Assembly (NCBI RefSeq): GCF_000158195.2
Contig: NZ_GL987988.1
Coordinates: forward strand, 819,628-883,627
From: Fusobacterium mortiferum ATCC 9817
GTDB taxonomy: Bacteria > Fusobacteriota > Fusobacteriia > Fusobacteriales > Fusobacteriaceae
Reading direction: 5' to 3'
DNA: 64,000 bases
Under the pieces are notes generated by a model. It was not told where the DNA came from and did no database searches. It saw only the letters and a list, made by a program, of their open reading frames with translations. The first letter of the stretch is position 1. Each line of letters opens with the position of its first letter. The position numbers and the translations under genes are program-made. Below, piece after piece: positions 1 to 7,925 of this stretch.

Positions 1-2027
1 TGTCTGAAAATATAAGGGTTCCAATAGAATTGGATAATCCATCAATAATGAGAAATGAGTCTCTATGTATTAAGTGTGGTCAATGTAAAGAAGTATGTGA
101 AAAATATATTGGAGTACATAATACATATAAGTTAGTAGATACAAATAATATTGCTGTATGTATAAACTGTGGTCAATGTGCTAATGTTTGTCCAACATCT
201 AGTATAACAGAGAAACATGAATATCAAGACATAAAGAAAGCTATTTTAGATTCAGATAAAATTGTAATATTCTCTACATCTCCATCTGTAAGAGTAGCTT
301 TAGGAGAGGAATTTGGAGAAGAGGATGGAAAATTTTTAGAAGGAAAGATGATATCTTTACTTAGAAAACTAGGTGGAGATTATATATTAGATACAAACTT
401 TGCTGCTGATATGACAATATTAGAGGAAGCTTCGGAATTGATAGAGAGAGTTAGTAAAAAAACTGCTCCACTTCCACAATTTACAAGCTGTTGTCCATCT
501 TGGGTAAAATATTTAGAAACATATCTGCCAGATATGAGAGAAAATTTATCGTCAGCAAAAAGCCCAATAGGGATGCAAGGTCCAACTATAAAGACATATT
601 TTGCTAAGATGAAAAATATAGATCCTAAAAAAATTGTAAATGTAGCTGTAACACCTTGTACAGCAAAGAAATTTGAAATTCGTAGAGAAGAGATGAATGC
701 TGCTGGAAGATATTTGGATATACCAGGTATGAGAGATATGGATTATGTTATCACTACAAGAGAATTAGCTAAATGGGCAAAAGAAGAGGGAATTGATTTT
801 TCTTCCTTAGAAGATAGCAAGTATGATTCTCTTATGGGAGAAGCTTCTGGAGCTGGAGTAATATTTGGAAATACTGGTGGAGTTATGGAGGCGGCTTTAA
901 GAACAGCTTATAAATATATAACTGGTGAAGATGCCCCAGAGGTACTATTAAATTTTGAACTAGTACGTGGAATGAAAGATGTTAAAACAGCCATTGTAAA
1001 AGTAAAAGATTTAGAATTAAAAGTAGCTGTAATCTATGGAACTAAGTCAGCAAAAGATTTTATAGAAAAAATAAAAAGAGAAAATGAAGAGTATCATTTT
1101 ATAGAAGTGATGACTTGTCCAGGTGGATGTATAGGTGGAGGAGGTCAACCTAAAGGAACTTTAGAAAAGGGAGATGCTCTTCGTGAAAAGAGAATAGAAG
1201 GATTATATTCAAGAGATAGAGAGTTGAAAAGAAGAAGAAGTGATGAAAACAAAGAGTTAATGGAACTTTATGAAAAATTTTATGGAGAGCCATTAAGTGA
1301 ATTGGCAAAAAGTATGTTACATACAGATTATATAGATAGAAGAAAGGATTTAGGAGGTAATAATATGAAAAAATATCGTTGTACAGTATGTGGATATATC
1401 CATGAAGGAGAGTTAACTGAGGATTTTAAATGTCCTATTTGTAAGCAACCAGCTTCTGTATTTGAAGAAGTAAAAGAGGAGAAAAAATCTGAAAATAAAT
1501 ATGCTGGAACAAAAACTGAAAAAAATCTAATGGAAGCTTTTGCTGGAGAGAGCCAAGCTAGAAATAAATATACTTATTTTGCTGAAATAGCAAAAAGAGA
1601 AGGATATGAGCAACTAGCAGAGATCTTCTTATCAACAGCTAGAAATGAGCAAGAGCATGCAAGACTTTGGTTTGATGCTTTAGGACATATTGGAAATACA
1701 GCTGAAAACTTATTAGCTGCTGCTGAGGGAGAAAATTATGAGTGGACAGATATGTATGATAGATTTGCTAAAGATGCTGAAGACGAGGGATTCCCTGAAT
1801 TAGCAGAAAAATTCCGTAAAGTAGCTGCTATAGAAAAATCTCACGAAGAGCGTTATCGTGCTCTATTAAAGAATGTAGAGATGCAAAAAGTATTTGATAA
1901 AGGAGTACAAGTAATGTGGGAATGCCGTATTTGTGGACACTTAGTAGTAGGACCTAAGGCTCCAGAAGTTTGTCCAGTATGTAATTACTCACAAAGCTAC
2001 TTTGAAATTAGAAAAGAAAACTACTAA
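1..2027 (+). CDS. hydA: [FeFe]-hydrogenase fused to rubredoxin and rubrerythrin domains, 5' end at window edge
   Basis: The frame is open to the left edge; bases 1-2 (tg) could be the end of an ATG, giving a start one base outside, so the gene may be almost complete. Counting from the TTG codon at 30, two [4Fe-4S] ferredoxin motifs (Cys13/16/19/23 and Cys44/47/50/54) precede an H-cluster domain with L1 TSCCPSW (152-158), L2 TPCTAKKFE (208-216; Thr where Met is usual) and L3 EVMTCPGGC (359-367). Residues 446-480 form a rubredoxin-like CxxC/CxxC knuckle. Residues about 495-625 are rubrerythrin, with ExxH diiron motifs. Cys632/635/648/651 form a second rubredoxin. The expected role is cytoplasmic H2 metabolism coupled to peroxide or oxygen reduction; the coupling is inferred from the fusion. 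A perfect internal ribosome site precedes Met446. Cgt arginine codons near the end suggest high expression. Confidence 0.93.
   Translation, partial: SENIRVPIELDNPSIMRNESLCIKCGQCKEVCEKYIGVHNTYKLVDTNNIAVCINCGQCANVCPTSSITEKHEYQDIKKAILDSDKIVIFSTSPSVRVALGEEFGEEDGKFLEGKMISLLRKLGGDYILDTNFAADMTILEEASELIERVSKKTAPLPQFTSCCPSWVKYLETYLPDMRENLSSAKSPIGMQGPTIKTYFAKMKNIDPKKIVNVAVTPCTAKKFEIRREEMNAAGRYLDIPGMRDMDYVITTRELAKWAKEEGIDFSSLEDSKYDSLMGEASGAGVIFGNTGGVMEAALRTAYKYITGEDAPEVLLNFELVRGMKDVKTAIVKVKDLELKVAVIYGTKSAKDFIEKIKRENEEYHFIEVMTCPGGCIGGGGQPKGTLEKGDALREKRIEGLYSRDRELKRRRSDENKELMELYEKFYGEPLSELAKSMLHTDYIDRRKDLGGNNMKKYRCTVCGYIHEGELTEDFKCPICKQPASVFEEVKEEKKSENKYAGTKTEKNLMEAFAGESQARNKYTYFAEIAKREGYEQLAEIFLSTARNEQEHARLWFDALGHIGNTAENLLAAAEGENYEWTDMYDRFAKDAEDEGFPELAEKFRKVAAIEKSHEERYRALLKNVEMQKVFDKGVQVMWECRICGHLVVGPKAPEVCPVCNYSQSYFEIRKENY
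1352..1367 (+). promoter_or_regulatory. Internal Shine-Dalgarno and ATG at the hydrogenase/rubrerythrin junction
   Basis: AGGAGGT at 1352-1358 lies 7 nt (from GGAGG) before an in-frame ATG at 1365, exactly where the rubredoxin-rubrerythrin module begins. No stop codon separates it from the hydrogenase part. This is the spacing expected for a real start and would give a separate protein of about 220 residues. That it is used is inference. Confidence 0.6.
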
Positions 2028-2066
2028 TATTTGAATTTAAAAAGAGAAAATTACTTTAATCTTATT

Positions 2067-2092
2067 AAGAGAAAAGAGATTTTCTCTTTTTT
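2067..2092 (+). terminator. Intrinsic terminator after the hydrogenase fusion
   Basis: AAGAGAAAA (2067-2075) pairs with TTTTCTCTT (2080-2088) around a GAGA loop and is followed by a T run. It sits at the convergent junction with the minus-strand ydcF-like gene. Confidence 0.8.
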
Positions 2093-2108
2093 CTATTATT
2101 AAACAATT

Positions 2109-2867
2109 TTAATATCTAATTTTATAATAAATATTTCCAATAGTTTCCCAAAACCAAAGTTGAAATTTTAAAAGATTATAATATTTAGGTATGTAATAGA
2201 AAAAATTCTCTTTTTCTTTAGAAGCTAAAAAATTACAAGGAGCAGGAACAATTTCTACCCCATCTAAATTTTTTTCAAAGATAAACATACTTCTTTTCAT
2301 ATGAAAAGCTGAAGTAATTAGAATAATATTTTTTATCCCATTCTTTTCCAATTCTTGTTTTATAAAAAGAGCATTTTCATTTGTATTTTTGCTATTTTCT
2401 TCAACAATAATATCTTCAGAATTGACTCCTAATGAGATTAACTCTCTAGCATAGACAGAGCTTTCACTCTCTTGATTTTGTAGTGGACTTCCACCAGAGA
2501 TATAGATTTTTTTAGGGTATTTTTTATAATATTCAGCAGTCTTCATAATTCTTACAGCTGGCATAATGCCAGGAATATTTCCCTCTCCAGTAGTAGTGAT
2601 TATTCCACCACCAAGTAAAACATAGACTTCTCCTTTTTCAAGATTCTTTTCTGAAATAATAGAATAACTATTTTCAAGGTCATAAAGTTTTTTATCAATA
2701 AACACTTCACTAGATGCAAGATATAAAAATATACTAATAAGAATTAAAACTAATCCCGATTTTTTTCTTTTTTTAAAGAGATTTCCTACTCCTACAAACA
2801 GTAAGATAATAATTATAGGGAGAGGCGAAAGTAGAGAAAGCGATATAAATTTTTCAATTAAAAACAT
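2109..2867 (-). CDS. YdcF/SanA/ElyC family (DUF218) membrane protein
   Basis: A 252-residue protein with two hydrophobic N-terminal segments (about residues 9-30 and 37-53), followed by a DUF218 domain. Recognisable motifs are VLLGGGI, ISGG, ENSKNTNENA and ITSAFHMKRS. Family members act in envelope and polysaccharide metabolism (ElyC, SanA), and the exact reaction is not known. The start is supported by AAGGAGT just upstream. The gene has a strong promoter of its own (2961-2989), but an intrinsic terminator lies between that promoter and the start, so expression may be attenuated. Function in this organism is not assigned beyond the family. Confidence 0.8.
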   Translation of the reverse strand: MFLIEKFISLSLLSPLPIIIILLFVGVGNLFKKRKKSGLVLILISIFLYLASSEVFIDKKLYDLENSYSIISEKNLEKGEVYVLLGGGIITTTGEGNIPGIMPAVRIMKTAEYYKKYPKKIYISGGSPLQNQESESSVYARELISLGVNSEDIIVEENSKNTNENALFIKQELEKNGIKNIILITSAFHMKRSMFIFEKNLDGVEIVPAPCNFLASKEKENFFYYIPKYYNLLKFQLWFWETIGNIYYKIRY

Positions 2868-2889
2868 AGAGTCAACTCCTTCTATTTAG

Positions 2890-2915
2890 AAAAAAAGCTA
2901 CCATAAAAGGTAGCT
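2890..2915 (-). terminator. Terminator between the nrd operon/ydcF promoter and ydcF
   Basis: On the minus strand AGCTACC-TTTTAT-GGTAGCT is followed by at least six Ts. It ends transcripts leaving nrdB. It also lies downstream of the ydcF promoter and about 30 nt before the ydcF start, so it is positioned as an attenuator too. Confidence 0.8.
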
Positions 2916-2960
2916 ATTAATTTTTAGGTATTATTGGAAAAATTCCAAAGTAATGCCCTA

Positions 2961-2989
2961 ATTATATATTAAATTTTTTAAAAAGTCAA
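2961..2989 (-). promoter_or_regulatory. Sigma-70 promoter for the ydcF-like gene
   Basis: On the minus strand, -35 TTGACT (2984-2989), 17-nt spacer, -10 TATAAT (2961-2966). It lies just past the nrdB stop codon, so the expected start is near 2954. Confidence 0.75.
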
Positions 2990-3001
2990 GGAAGGTAATA
3001 A

Positions 3002-4048
3002 CTAGAATTCGTCCCAACCTTCAACTGAAGAACTCATATTATAACTTGTAACAGTTCCTTCAAAGAAGTTAGCTTTTACATTCCCCTCTCCTTCTGTATC
3101 AGCAAATCTCTCTAAATGTTTATAAGGATTTTTTTCATATCCTTCATATAGAGGTTGTAATCCTATACTTTTTAATCTCTCATTAGCAAGCCACTTAGTG
3201 TAACTTTCAGTAGTTTTTTCAGTAATTCCTAAAATATTTCCACCGATTATATGATTAGTCCAAGATATCTCCTGTTCAACAGCTTTTTCAAACATCTCAT
3301 AAATAATATTTTCATCAAAGAAATTAGGATTTTCATTTTGTACCTCTTTTATCATCTGTTGAAAGATAACAACGTGAGATAACTCATCTCTATTGATAAG
3401 TCTGATTATATCAGAAGTTCCCATCATTCTATTTCTACTAGCTAAAAGGTAGAAAAAATTAAATCCATTGTAAAAGTAGATAGATTCTAATAGATAGTCA
3501 GCTACTATTACTCTAGCAAAATTTTTGTCATCTGGATTATCTAAAAAGTTTTGATAAATTTCAGCTATATATCTGTTTCTTTCAAATAAAATCTTATCCT
3601 CTCTCCACTTATCATAAATATAGTTTCTAGTTTCCTTAGGGAGAATAGACTCTATAATATATTGATAAGATTGTGAGTGTATAGCCTCTTGGAAAGTTTG
3701 TATAGATAGTATAAGATTTATCTCTGGAGCTGTAATGTAGTCAGAGATATTAGGAATATTATTTGTTTGGATACTATCTAAGAAGATTAGAAAAGATAGT
3801 ATTCCATCATAAGCTTCCTTTTCATAATTAGTAAGATTGTTGTAATCAACTCTATCTTGAGTTAAATCAATTTTTTCTGGTATCCAGAAATTTCCCATCA
3901 TAGTTCTATAAAGGTGGTTAGCCCAACCATATTTTACATTGTTAAGATTAAAAATATTTGTACTATTTCCTTTGATAATCTTTCTCTCATTAAGTGAGTC
4001 AATACCTGATGGATTAAAAAGTTTTTTTCTATCCACTACAACTTTCAC
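3002..4048 (-). CDS. nrdB: Class I ribonucleotide reductase small (beta) subunit
   Basis: This subunit provides the radical cofactor for reducing ribonucleotides to deoxyribonucleotides together with NrdA. The 348 residues are of normal length. Metal ligands can be placed: Asp91, Glu121, His124 (EAIHSQSY), Glu188 and Glu222/His225 (DELSH). Tyr128 stands at the position of the radical tyrosine (E. coli Tyr122), so this is a tyrosyl-radical enzyme rather than a Tyr-less one. The start lies inside the end of nrdA, overlapping by 20 nt, which implies translational coupling. It is the last gene of nrdH-nrdA-nrdB and is followed by a terminator at 2890-2915. Confidence 0.96.
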   Translation of the reverse strand: MKVVVDRKKLFNPSGIDSLNERKIIKGNSTNIFNLNNVKYGWANHLYRTMMGNFWIPEKIDLTQDRVDYNNLTNYEKEAYDGILSFLIFLDSIQTNNIPNISDYITAPEINLILSIQTFQEAIHSQSYQYIIESILPKETRNYIYDKWREDKILFERNRYIAEIYQNFLDNPDDKNFARVIVADYLLESIYFYNGFNFFYLLASRNRMMGTSDIIRLINRDELSHVVIFQQMIKEVQNENPNFFDENIIYEMFEKAVEQEISWTNHIIGGNILGITEKTTESYTKWLANERLKSIGLQPLYEGYEKNPYKHLERFADTEGEGNVKANFFEGTVTSYNMSSSVEGWDEF

Positions 4049-6275
4049 ACTCCTCTTTATCCTTAGCTATATTTGTATTTTTCTGAATAGTTCTAATATA
4101 GTAAACAGATTTACATCCCTCTTTCCAAGCTGTAAGGAATGTATCATATATATCCTTTGCACGAATATTTTTATTCAAATCAAATAGAAGCTCCATAGAG
4201 ACTCCTTGAGTAATCCACTTACCAATTCTACTCATCATCTTTACATAGGTTTGAGCATCTACATTTTTAAACTCTGGATAGAACCAAGCTCTATCTTTTA
4301 AATATTTTACAACTCTAGGGACAGCTCCCTTTTGATTTTTTTCTATAAAAAATCTAGAGAAGGTTGGATTTACAGAGGCAGTAGCTCCCATAAGTAATGA
4401 TGTAGAAGTATTAGGAGCAACAGCAGAAAGCTCTCCATTACGAAGCCCATACTCTTTAACTAAATTAAATACCTCATTCCACTTATCAGCAAATTGAGAG
4501 TTTTCTTCATACCAAACTCTATCTTTTTGGAAAAATACTCCTCTATCCCACATAGAGTTTTTAAAGTATGGGTAAGCTCCTCTTTCTTTAGCAAGTAAGG
4601 CAGAAGCTTTAACTGTATAAAGAGCAATCTCTTCATATAGTCTATCTATCTCATCTAAAGACTCTTCATATATCATAAACTCTTTAGCCATAAAATCAGC
4701 AAGTCCCATAGTTCCTACTCCTATAGTTCTATAATTAGAATTATGTCTATCAGATTCAAGAATAGGAGTTTCAGTTAAATCTATGGTATTATCTAGTATT
4801 CTTACAGCTATGCCAGTGATATCCTCTAGCTCATCTCTTTCTATTTCAGCTAGATTCATAGATACAAGGTTACAAGTATGTACCATACCTAAATCTACTT
4901 TTCTAACTCCACTACCATTATTTTCCTCTTCAGTATAGTTTTTACTAGGAGCAAAGTTAGAAAAACTCTCCATACAAAGATTTCCATTTCCTATCATCCC
5001 AATATGATTATTATGATTCATTCTATTAGCCCTATCTTTAAAGAAAATATATGGCATACCTGTTTCAATCTGTACTTTCATTATCTCTTTAAATAGCTCT
5101 CTAGCTCTGATTCTTTTCTTTAGAGTAAGAGTTTCATCATTTTCTATCTGTAGATATATCTTTTCAAACTCTACACCATAGAGTTCACAAAGCTCGAGAT
5201 TATACTTCATTCTAATCTCATATGGGTCAACTAAAGTCCACATCTCATCTTTTTCTACTCTTTTCATAAAGATATCAGATACCACTACTTGAGGATAGAT
5301 ATCATAAGCTTTTGTTCTTTGGTCTCCATTTTCTGTCTGTAACTCTAAAAACTTTTCAATGTCTAAGTGCCAAGTATCAAGTGCTACTGTAACAGCTCCA
5401 GCACGCCTTCCCTGTTGGTTTACAGCTACAGCTGTATCATTTATTATTCTTATCCAAGGAACAACTCCTCCACTGGCATTATAATATCCATTTACCATAG
5501 AGTTTTTAGCTCTGATACGAGAGATATTTACTCCGACTCCTCCACCATTTTTGCTAATCTTTGCTATTGTATCTATGTTATAGAAGATAGACTCTATATT
5601 ATCATCAATAGCTGTAATAAAACAAGATGAAAGATTTCCTTTAGGAATTCTTAAATTTGCAAGGATAGGTGTAGCTAAAGAGATTTTTTTAAGAGATAGG
5701 GCATCGTAGAATTTTTTTGCTATCTCTACTCTATTTTTCTCATTTATAGCTAAAAGCATAGCTATACACATAAAAACCTCTTGAGGTAATTCATAGGTAT
5801 TTCCAAGATATTTTATAAGATATCTATTAACCAACATATTAGCCCCAGCATAATCATACATCATATCTCTATCAGGAGCAATATATTTTCCTAACTCTTC
5901 AATCTCTTTATCACTATAATCTCCAAGTCTAGAGTCATATATTTTTTTATCTACTAGTTCTCTCACTGTTTGTAAAAACTTTCCATAAGAGAAGCCTCTT
6001 TTATGAAAAACTTCTCTCTCTGTTTCCATCATAAGAAGTCTTCCAGCTACATATGTCCAATCTGACTCTTCAAAACTTACCATAGCAACAGCCTGTGTTA
6101 TAAGGGTTTCTTGAATTTTTTTTGTAGTGATTCCCTCTTGATAGATAGCATCTATATGACTTTCTAATTCTATCATATTCACTTCTAAATTATCACAAGC
6201 TTTGATTAATTTCTCTCTTATTTTTTTTATATCTAATTCTTCTTTTATTCCAGCTCTATTTACTACCCACTTCAT
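4029..6275 (-). CDS. nrdA: Class I ribonucleoside-diphosphate reductase large (alpha) subunit
   Basis: A 748-residue catalytic subunit. An N-terminal ATP-cone (about residues 3-90) suggests allosteric activity control. Cys218 (LSSCFIT) is one of the redox-active thiols. Asn432/Cys434/Glu436 form the NxCxE active-site motif that carries the thiyl radical. A YY pair (VYYIRT) near the end matches the radical-transfer tyrosines, and the C-terminal CESC is the mobile thiol pair re-reduced by a glutaredoxin. It starts in a TAATG overlap with the upstream nrdH-like gene and overlaps nrdB at its 3' end. Confidence 0.96.
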   Translation of the reverse strand: MKWVVNRAGIKEELDIKKIREKLIKACDNLEVNMIELESHIDAIYQEGITTKKIQETLITQAVAMVSFEESDWTYVAGRLLMMETEREVFHKRGFSYGKFLQTVRELVDKKIYDSRLGDYSDKEIEELGKYIAPDRDMMYDYAGANMLVNRYLIKYLGNTYELPQEVFMCIAMLLAINEKNRVEIAKKFYDALSLKKISLATPILANLRIPKGNLSSCFITAIDDNIESIFYNIDTIAKISKNGGGVGVNISRIRAKNSMVNGYYNASGGVVPWIRIINDTAVAVNQQGRRAGAVTVALDTWHLDIEKFLELQTENGDQRTKAYDIYPQVVVSDIFMKRVEKDEMWTLVDPYEIRMKYNLELCELYGVEFEKIYLQIENDETLTLKKRIRARELFKEIMKVQIETGMPYIFFKDRANRMNHNNHIGMIGNGNLCMESFSNFAPSKNYTEEENNGSGVRKVDLGMVHTCNLVSMNLAEIERDELEDITGIAVRILDNTIDLTETPILESDRHNSNYRTIGVGTMGLADFMAKEFMIYEESLDEIDRLYEEIALYTVKASALLAKERGAYPYFKNSMWDRGVFFQKDRVWYEENSQFADKWNEVFNLVKEYGLRNGELSAVAPNTSTSLLMGATASVNPTFSRFFIEKNQKGAVPRVVKYLKDRAWFYPEFKNVDAQTYVKMMSRIGKWITQGVSMELLFDLNKNIRAKDIYDTFLTAWKEGCKSVYYIRTIQKNTNIAKDKEECESCSG

Positions 6276-6478
6276 TATAGAACCTCTAAAAATTGTTCCA
6301 TAGTATAAATTTTATCCTCTTTTTCTACTACAGGGGCAGACATTATTCTAGCTTTGCTTGCTACCATCATAAGAGTTTTTAAATCTTCTATATATTCATA
6401 AGCTACTTTTTTTTCATCTAATATATTTTTTAAACTTTGACATCTTCCACAATTAGTTTTTCCATAAATTTTAATCAT
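6275..6478 (-). CDS. nrdH: Small glutaredoxin/NrdH-like redoxin
   Basis: A 67-residue thioredoxin-fold protein with a CGRC active site at residues 10-13 and a conserved APVV cis-proline segment. It probably supplies electrons to the C-terminal CxxC of NrdA. It is the first gene of the reductase operon, has the ribosome site AGGAGGA, and shares one base with the nrdA start. Whether it is better classed as glutaredoxin or NrdH cannot be settled by eye; the operon position favours a dedicated reductase partner. Confidence 0.85.
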   Translation of the reverse strand: MIKIYGKTNCGRCQSLKNILDEKKVAYEYIEDLKTLMMVASKARIMSAPVVEKEDKIYTMEQFLEVL

Positions 6479-6492
6479 AAGTTTTCCTCCTA

Positions 6493-6540
6493 ATACAATA
6501 TATATTAATTTACTTTCTTAAAATATACTACATATAGTAT
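6493..6540 (-). promoter_or_regulatory. Paired NrdR-like boxes upstream of nrdHAB
   Basis: ATACTACATATAGTAT (6525-6540) and ATACAATATATATTAA (6493-6508) match the palindromic NrdR box (acaCwAtATaTwGtgt, quoted from memory) with 2-4 mismatches outside the core. They start exactly 32 bp apart, the three-helical-turn spacing known for NrdR. The distal box begins at the -10 and the proximal one abuts the ribosome site, so binding would block transcription. Confidence 0.7.
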
Positions 6541-6567
6541 TATTACATAAAAAATAGATTTTTTCAA
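6539..6567 (-). promoter_or_regulatory. Promoter of nrdHAB
   Basis: On the minus strand, -35 TTGAAA (6562-6567) and -10 AATAAT (6539-6544, 17-nt spacer) or TAATAA (6540-6545, 16-nt spacer). The -10 directly adjoins the first NrdR-like box. Confidence 0.6.
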
Positions 6568-6701
6568 GCATTTTTTATTAAAAAAGTCTAGTATAGAATA
6601 GAGGCTCTAAAATATCTCTAAAAATGATTTTAGAATATTCTTTGATATTTTATTATGGCTATTTTAAATAGGTCTATGAGCTTATAAAATAGTGAAATAA
6701 A
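6568..6701 (-). other. AT-rich spacer between nrd and kdsC units
   Basis: Part of a 324-base gap (6479-6802). Apart from the nrd promoter and boxes and the kdsC terminator I see only a short inverted repeat, CTAAAAATGATTTTAG (6617-6632), and no credible gene. Confidence 0.5.
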
Positions 6702-6720
6702 AGAGGGCTTCAAACCCTCT
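6694..6720 (-). terminator. Terminator downstream of kdsC
   Basis: On the minus strand AGAGGG-TTTGAAG-CCCTCT is followed by TTTATTT. It lies about 80 nt past the kdsC stop. Confidence 0.7.
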
Positions 6721-6802
6721 AAAATTAATTATTATAACAGTTGTTATTTTACAATAAAAACTAAAAGTAACTAAATTATGTCAACTTTTTATAAAAATAA
6801 AA

Positions 6803-7306
6803 CTATTTCTCATTTAGATATCTCTCTAAAACTTTATTCCACATACCATTCTCTTTCATAAGTTTTTCAAATATCTCTCTAACTGCTCCTCTTCCTCCAT
6901 TTTTGCTAGCTATGTAATCAACTCTTTCTAAGACTTCAGAAACTGCATCTTTTGGGCAGGCAGAAAATCCAACTTTACTCATTACTCCTAAATCGTTGAT
7001 ATCATCTCCAATGTATGCTACTTCATCTAGTGAAAGAGAGTACTTAACTAGAAGTTTATTTAACTCTACAACTTTGTTACTAACTCCTTGAGCTAACTCT
7101 TGGATACCTAATTCCTCTTTTCTTCTTCTTACTATTTCAGAAGTTTTTCCAGTAATAATAGCAACTAATCCTCCTAATTTTATCCACTGAGCTATTGCAA
7201 ATCCATCTTTTACATCAAAAGCTTTAAGACAGTTATCTTTATCATCCATATATAATCTACCATCAGTTAAAGTTCCATCTACATCTAATACTATTAATTT
7301 TATCAT
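6803..7306 (-). CDS. kdsC: 3-deoxy-D-manno-octulosonate 8-phosphate phosphatase (KdsC-type HAD)
   Basis: A HAD-superfamily phosphatase of 167 residues that makes Kdo for lipopolysaccharide core. DVDGTLTDG (nucleophile Asp8, acid/base Asp10) follows the start immediately, as in KdsC. ITGKTS is motif II, and YIGDDINDL carries the metal ligands. The C1-type HAD lacks a large cap, as expected. I chose the ATG at 7306 because AAGGAGG lies 6 nt upstream; a longer frame to 7369 would run through the rpsT terminator. There is no room for a promoter between that terminator and this start, so transcription probably comes from rpsT read-through. Confidence 0.88.
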   Translation of the reverse strand: MIKLIVLDVDGTLTDGRLYMDDKDNCLKAFDVKDGFAIAQWIKLGGLVAIITGKTSEIVRRRKEELGIQELAQGVSNKVVELNKLLVKYSLSLDEVAYIGDDINDLGVMSKVGFSACPKDAVSEVLERVDYIASKNGGRGAVREIFEKLMKENGMWNKVLERYLNEK

Positions 7307-7331
7307 AATTTTCCTCCTTAAGTCTTTGTAA

Positions 7332-7360
7332 GAAAAAAGGGTATCCTTTCGGATACCCTT
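7332..7360 (-). terminator. Intrinsic terminator of rpsT
   Basis: On the minus strand AAGGGTATCC-GAAA-GGATACCCTT (10-bp stem, GNRA-type loop) runs into TTTT. It separates rpsT from kdsC. Confidence 0.92.
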
Positions 7361-7370
7361 GAAGTACAAA

Positions 7371-7631
7371 TTAAAGTGCGTTTACTTTAGCTGCTAATCT
7401 AGCTTTCTTTCTAGATGCTGTATTTTTCTTGATGATTCCTTTAGTAACTGCTTTGTCTAACTCTTTGTAAGCTACTGATAAAGCTGCGTTAGCTGCCTCT
7501 ACTTCTTTAACCTCTACAGCTGCTAAAACTTTTTTAACCATAGTTTTAACTCTAGATTTTACTGCTTGATTTCTCTCTCTGTTTCTTTCTGCTATTAATA
7601 CTCTCTTTTTAGCTGATCTTGAATGTGCCAA
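7371..7631 (-). CDS. rpsT: Small ribosomal subunit protein bS20
   Basis: An 86-residue basic protein beginning AHSRSAKKR, typical of S20, which binds 16S rRNA. The start codon is TTG, placed 8 nt after AGGAGG. E. coli rpsT also starts with UUG, which there takes part in autogenous repression; a similar control here is inference. It has a near-consensus promoter (7683-7711) and a strong terminator. Confidence 0.96.
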   Translation of the reverse strand: MAHSRSAKKRVLIAERNRERNQAVKSRVKTMVKKVLAAVEVKEVEAANAALSVAYKELDKAVTKGIIKKNTASRKKARLAAKVNAL

Positions 7632-7682
7632 ATTAAAAACCTCCTAAGTTTTAAAAAACAAATTTTTTATTTTTTCCATAAG

Positions 7683-7711
7683 ATGATAACATAATTTAAA
7701 CAAAATGTCAA
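7683..7711 (-). promoter_or_regulatory. Strong promoter of rpsT
   Basis: On the minus strand, consensus -35 TTGACA (7706-7711), 17-nt spacer, -10 TATCAT (7683-7688). A perfect inverted repeat GTCAATT-AGAA-AATTGAC (7707-7724) overlaps the -35 and could be an operator or chance. Confidence 0.8.
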
Positions 7712-7857
7712 TTAGAAAATTGACAGAAGTTCTTTTTAATTTGTTTAAGTTAAGCTACAAAAGAGACACCTTTTCTTGTACAATGGACCAACATTATTAT
7801 AGCATATTTGTTAGAAAAAATAAAGAAATTTTTTTAAAATATCTCTTTAGTTCAAGC

Positions 7858-7886
7858 TTGCTATTTTTTAAAAAAAGAGGTATTAT
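7858..7886 (+). promoter_or_regulatory. Candidate promoter of the dinG-pgpH operon
   Basis: TTGCTA (7858-7863), 17-nt spacer, TATTAT (7881-7886), 40 bp before the dinG start. The adjoining ATATAAT could serve as an alternative -10. Confidence 0.5.
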
Positions 7887-7925
7887 ATAATATCGAAAAT
7901 TGTAATTTTTTATGAAAGGATAATT

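Noticed and set aside
3939..4187. 82-codon open frame antisense to the nrdA/nrdB junction
   Set aside because: Shadow of two overlapping real genes, no ribosome site.
7705..7890. 61-codon open frame on the plus strand between rpsT and dinG
   Set aside because: No ribosome site, low-complexity content, and it starts inside the rpsT -35 region.
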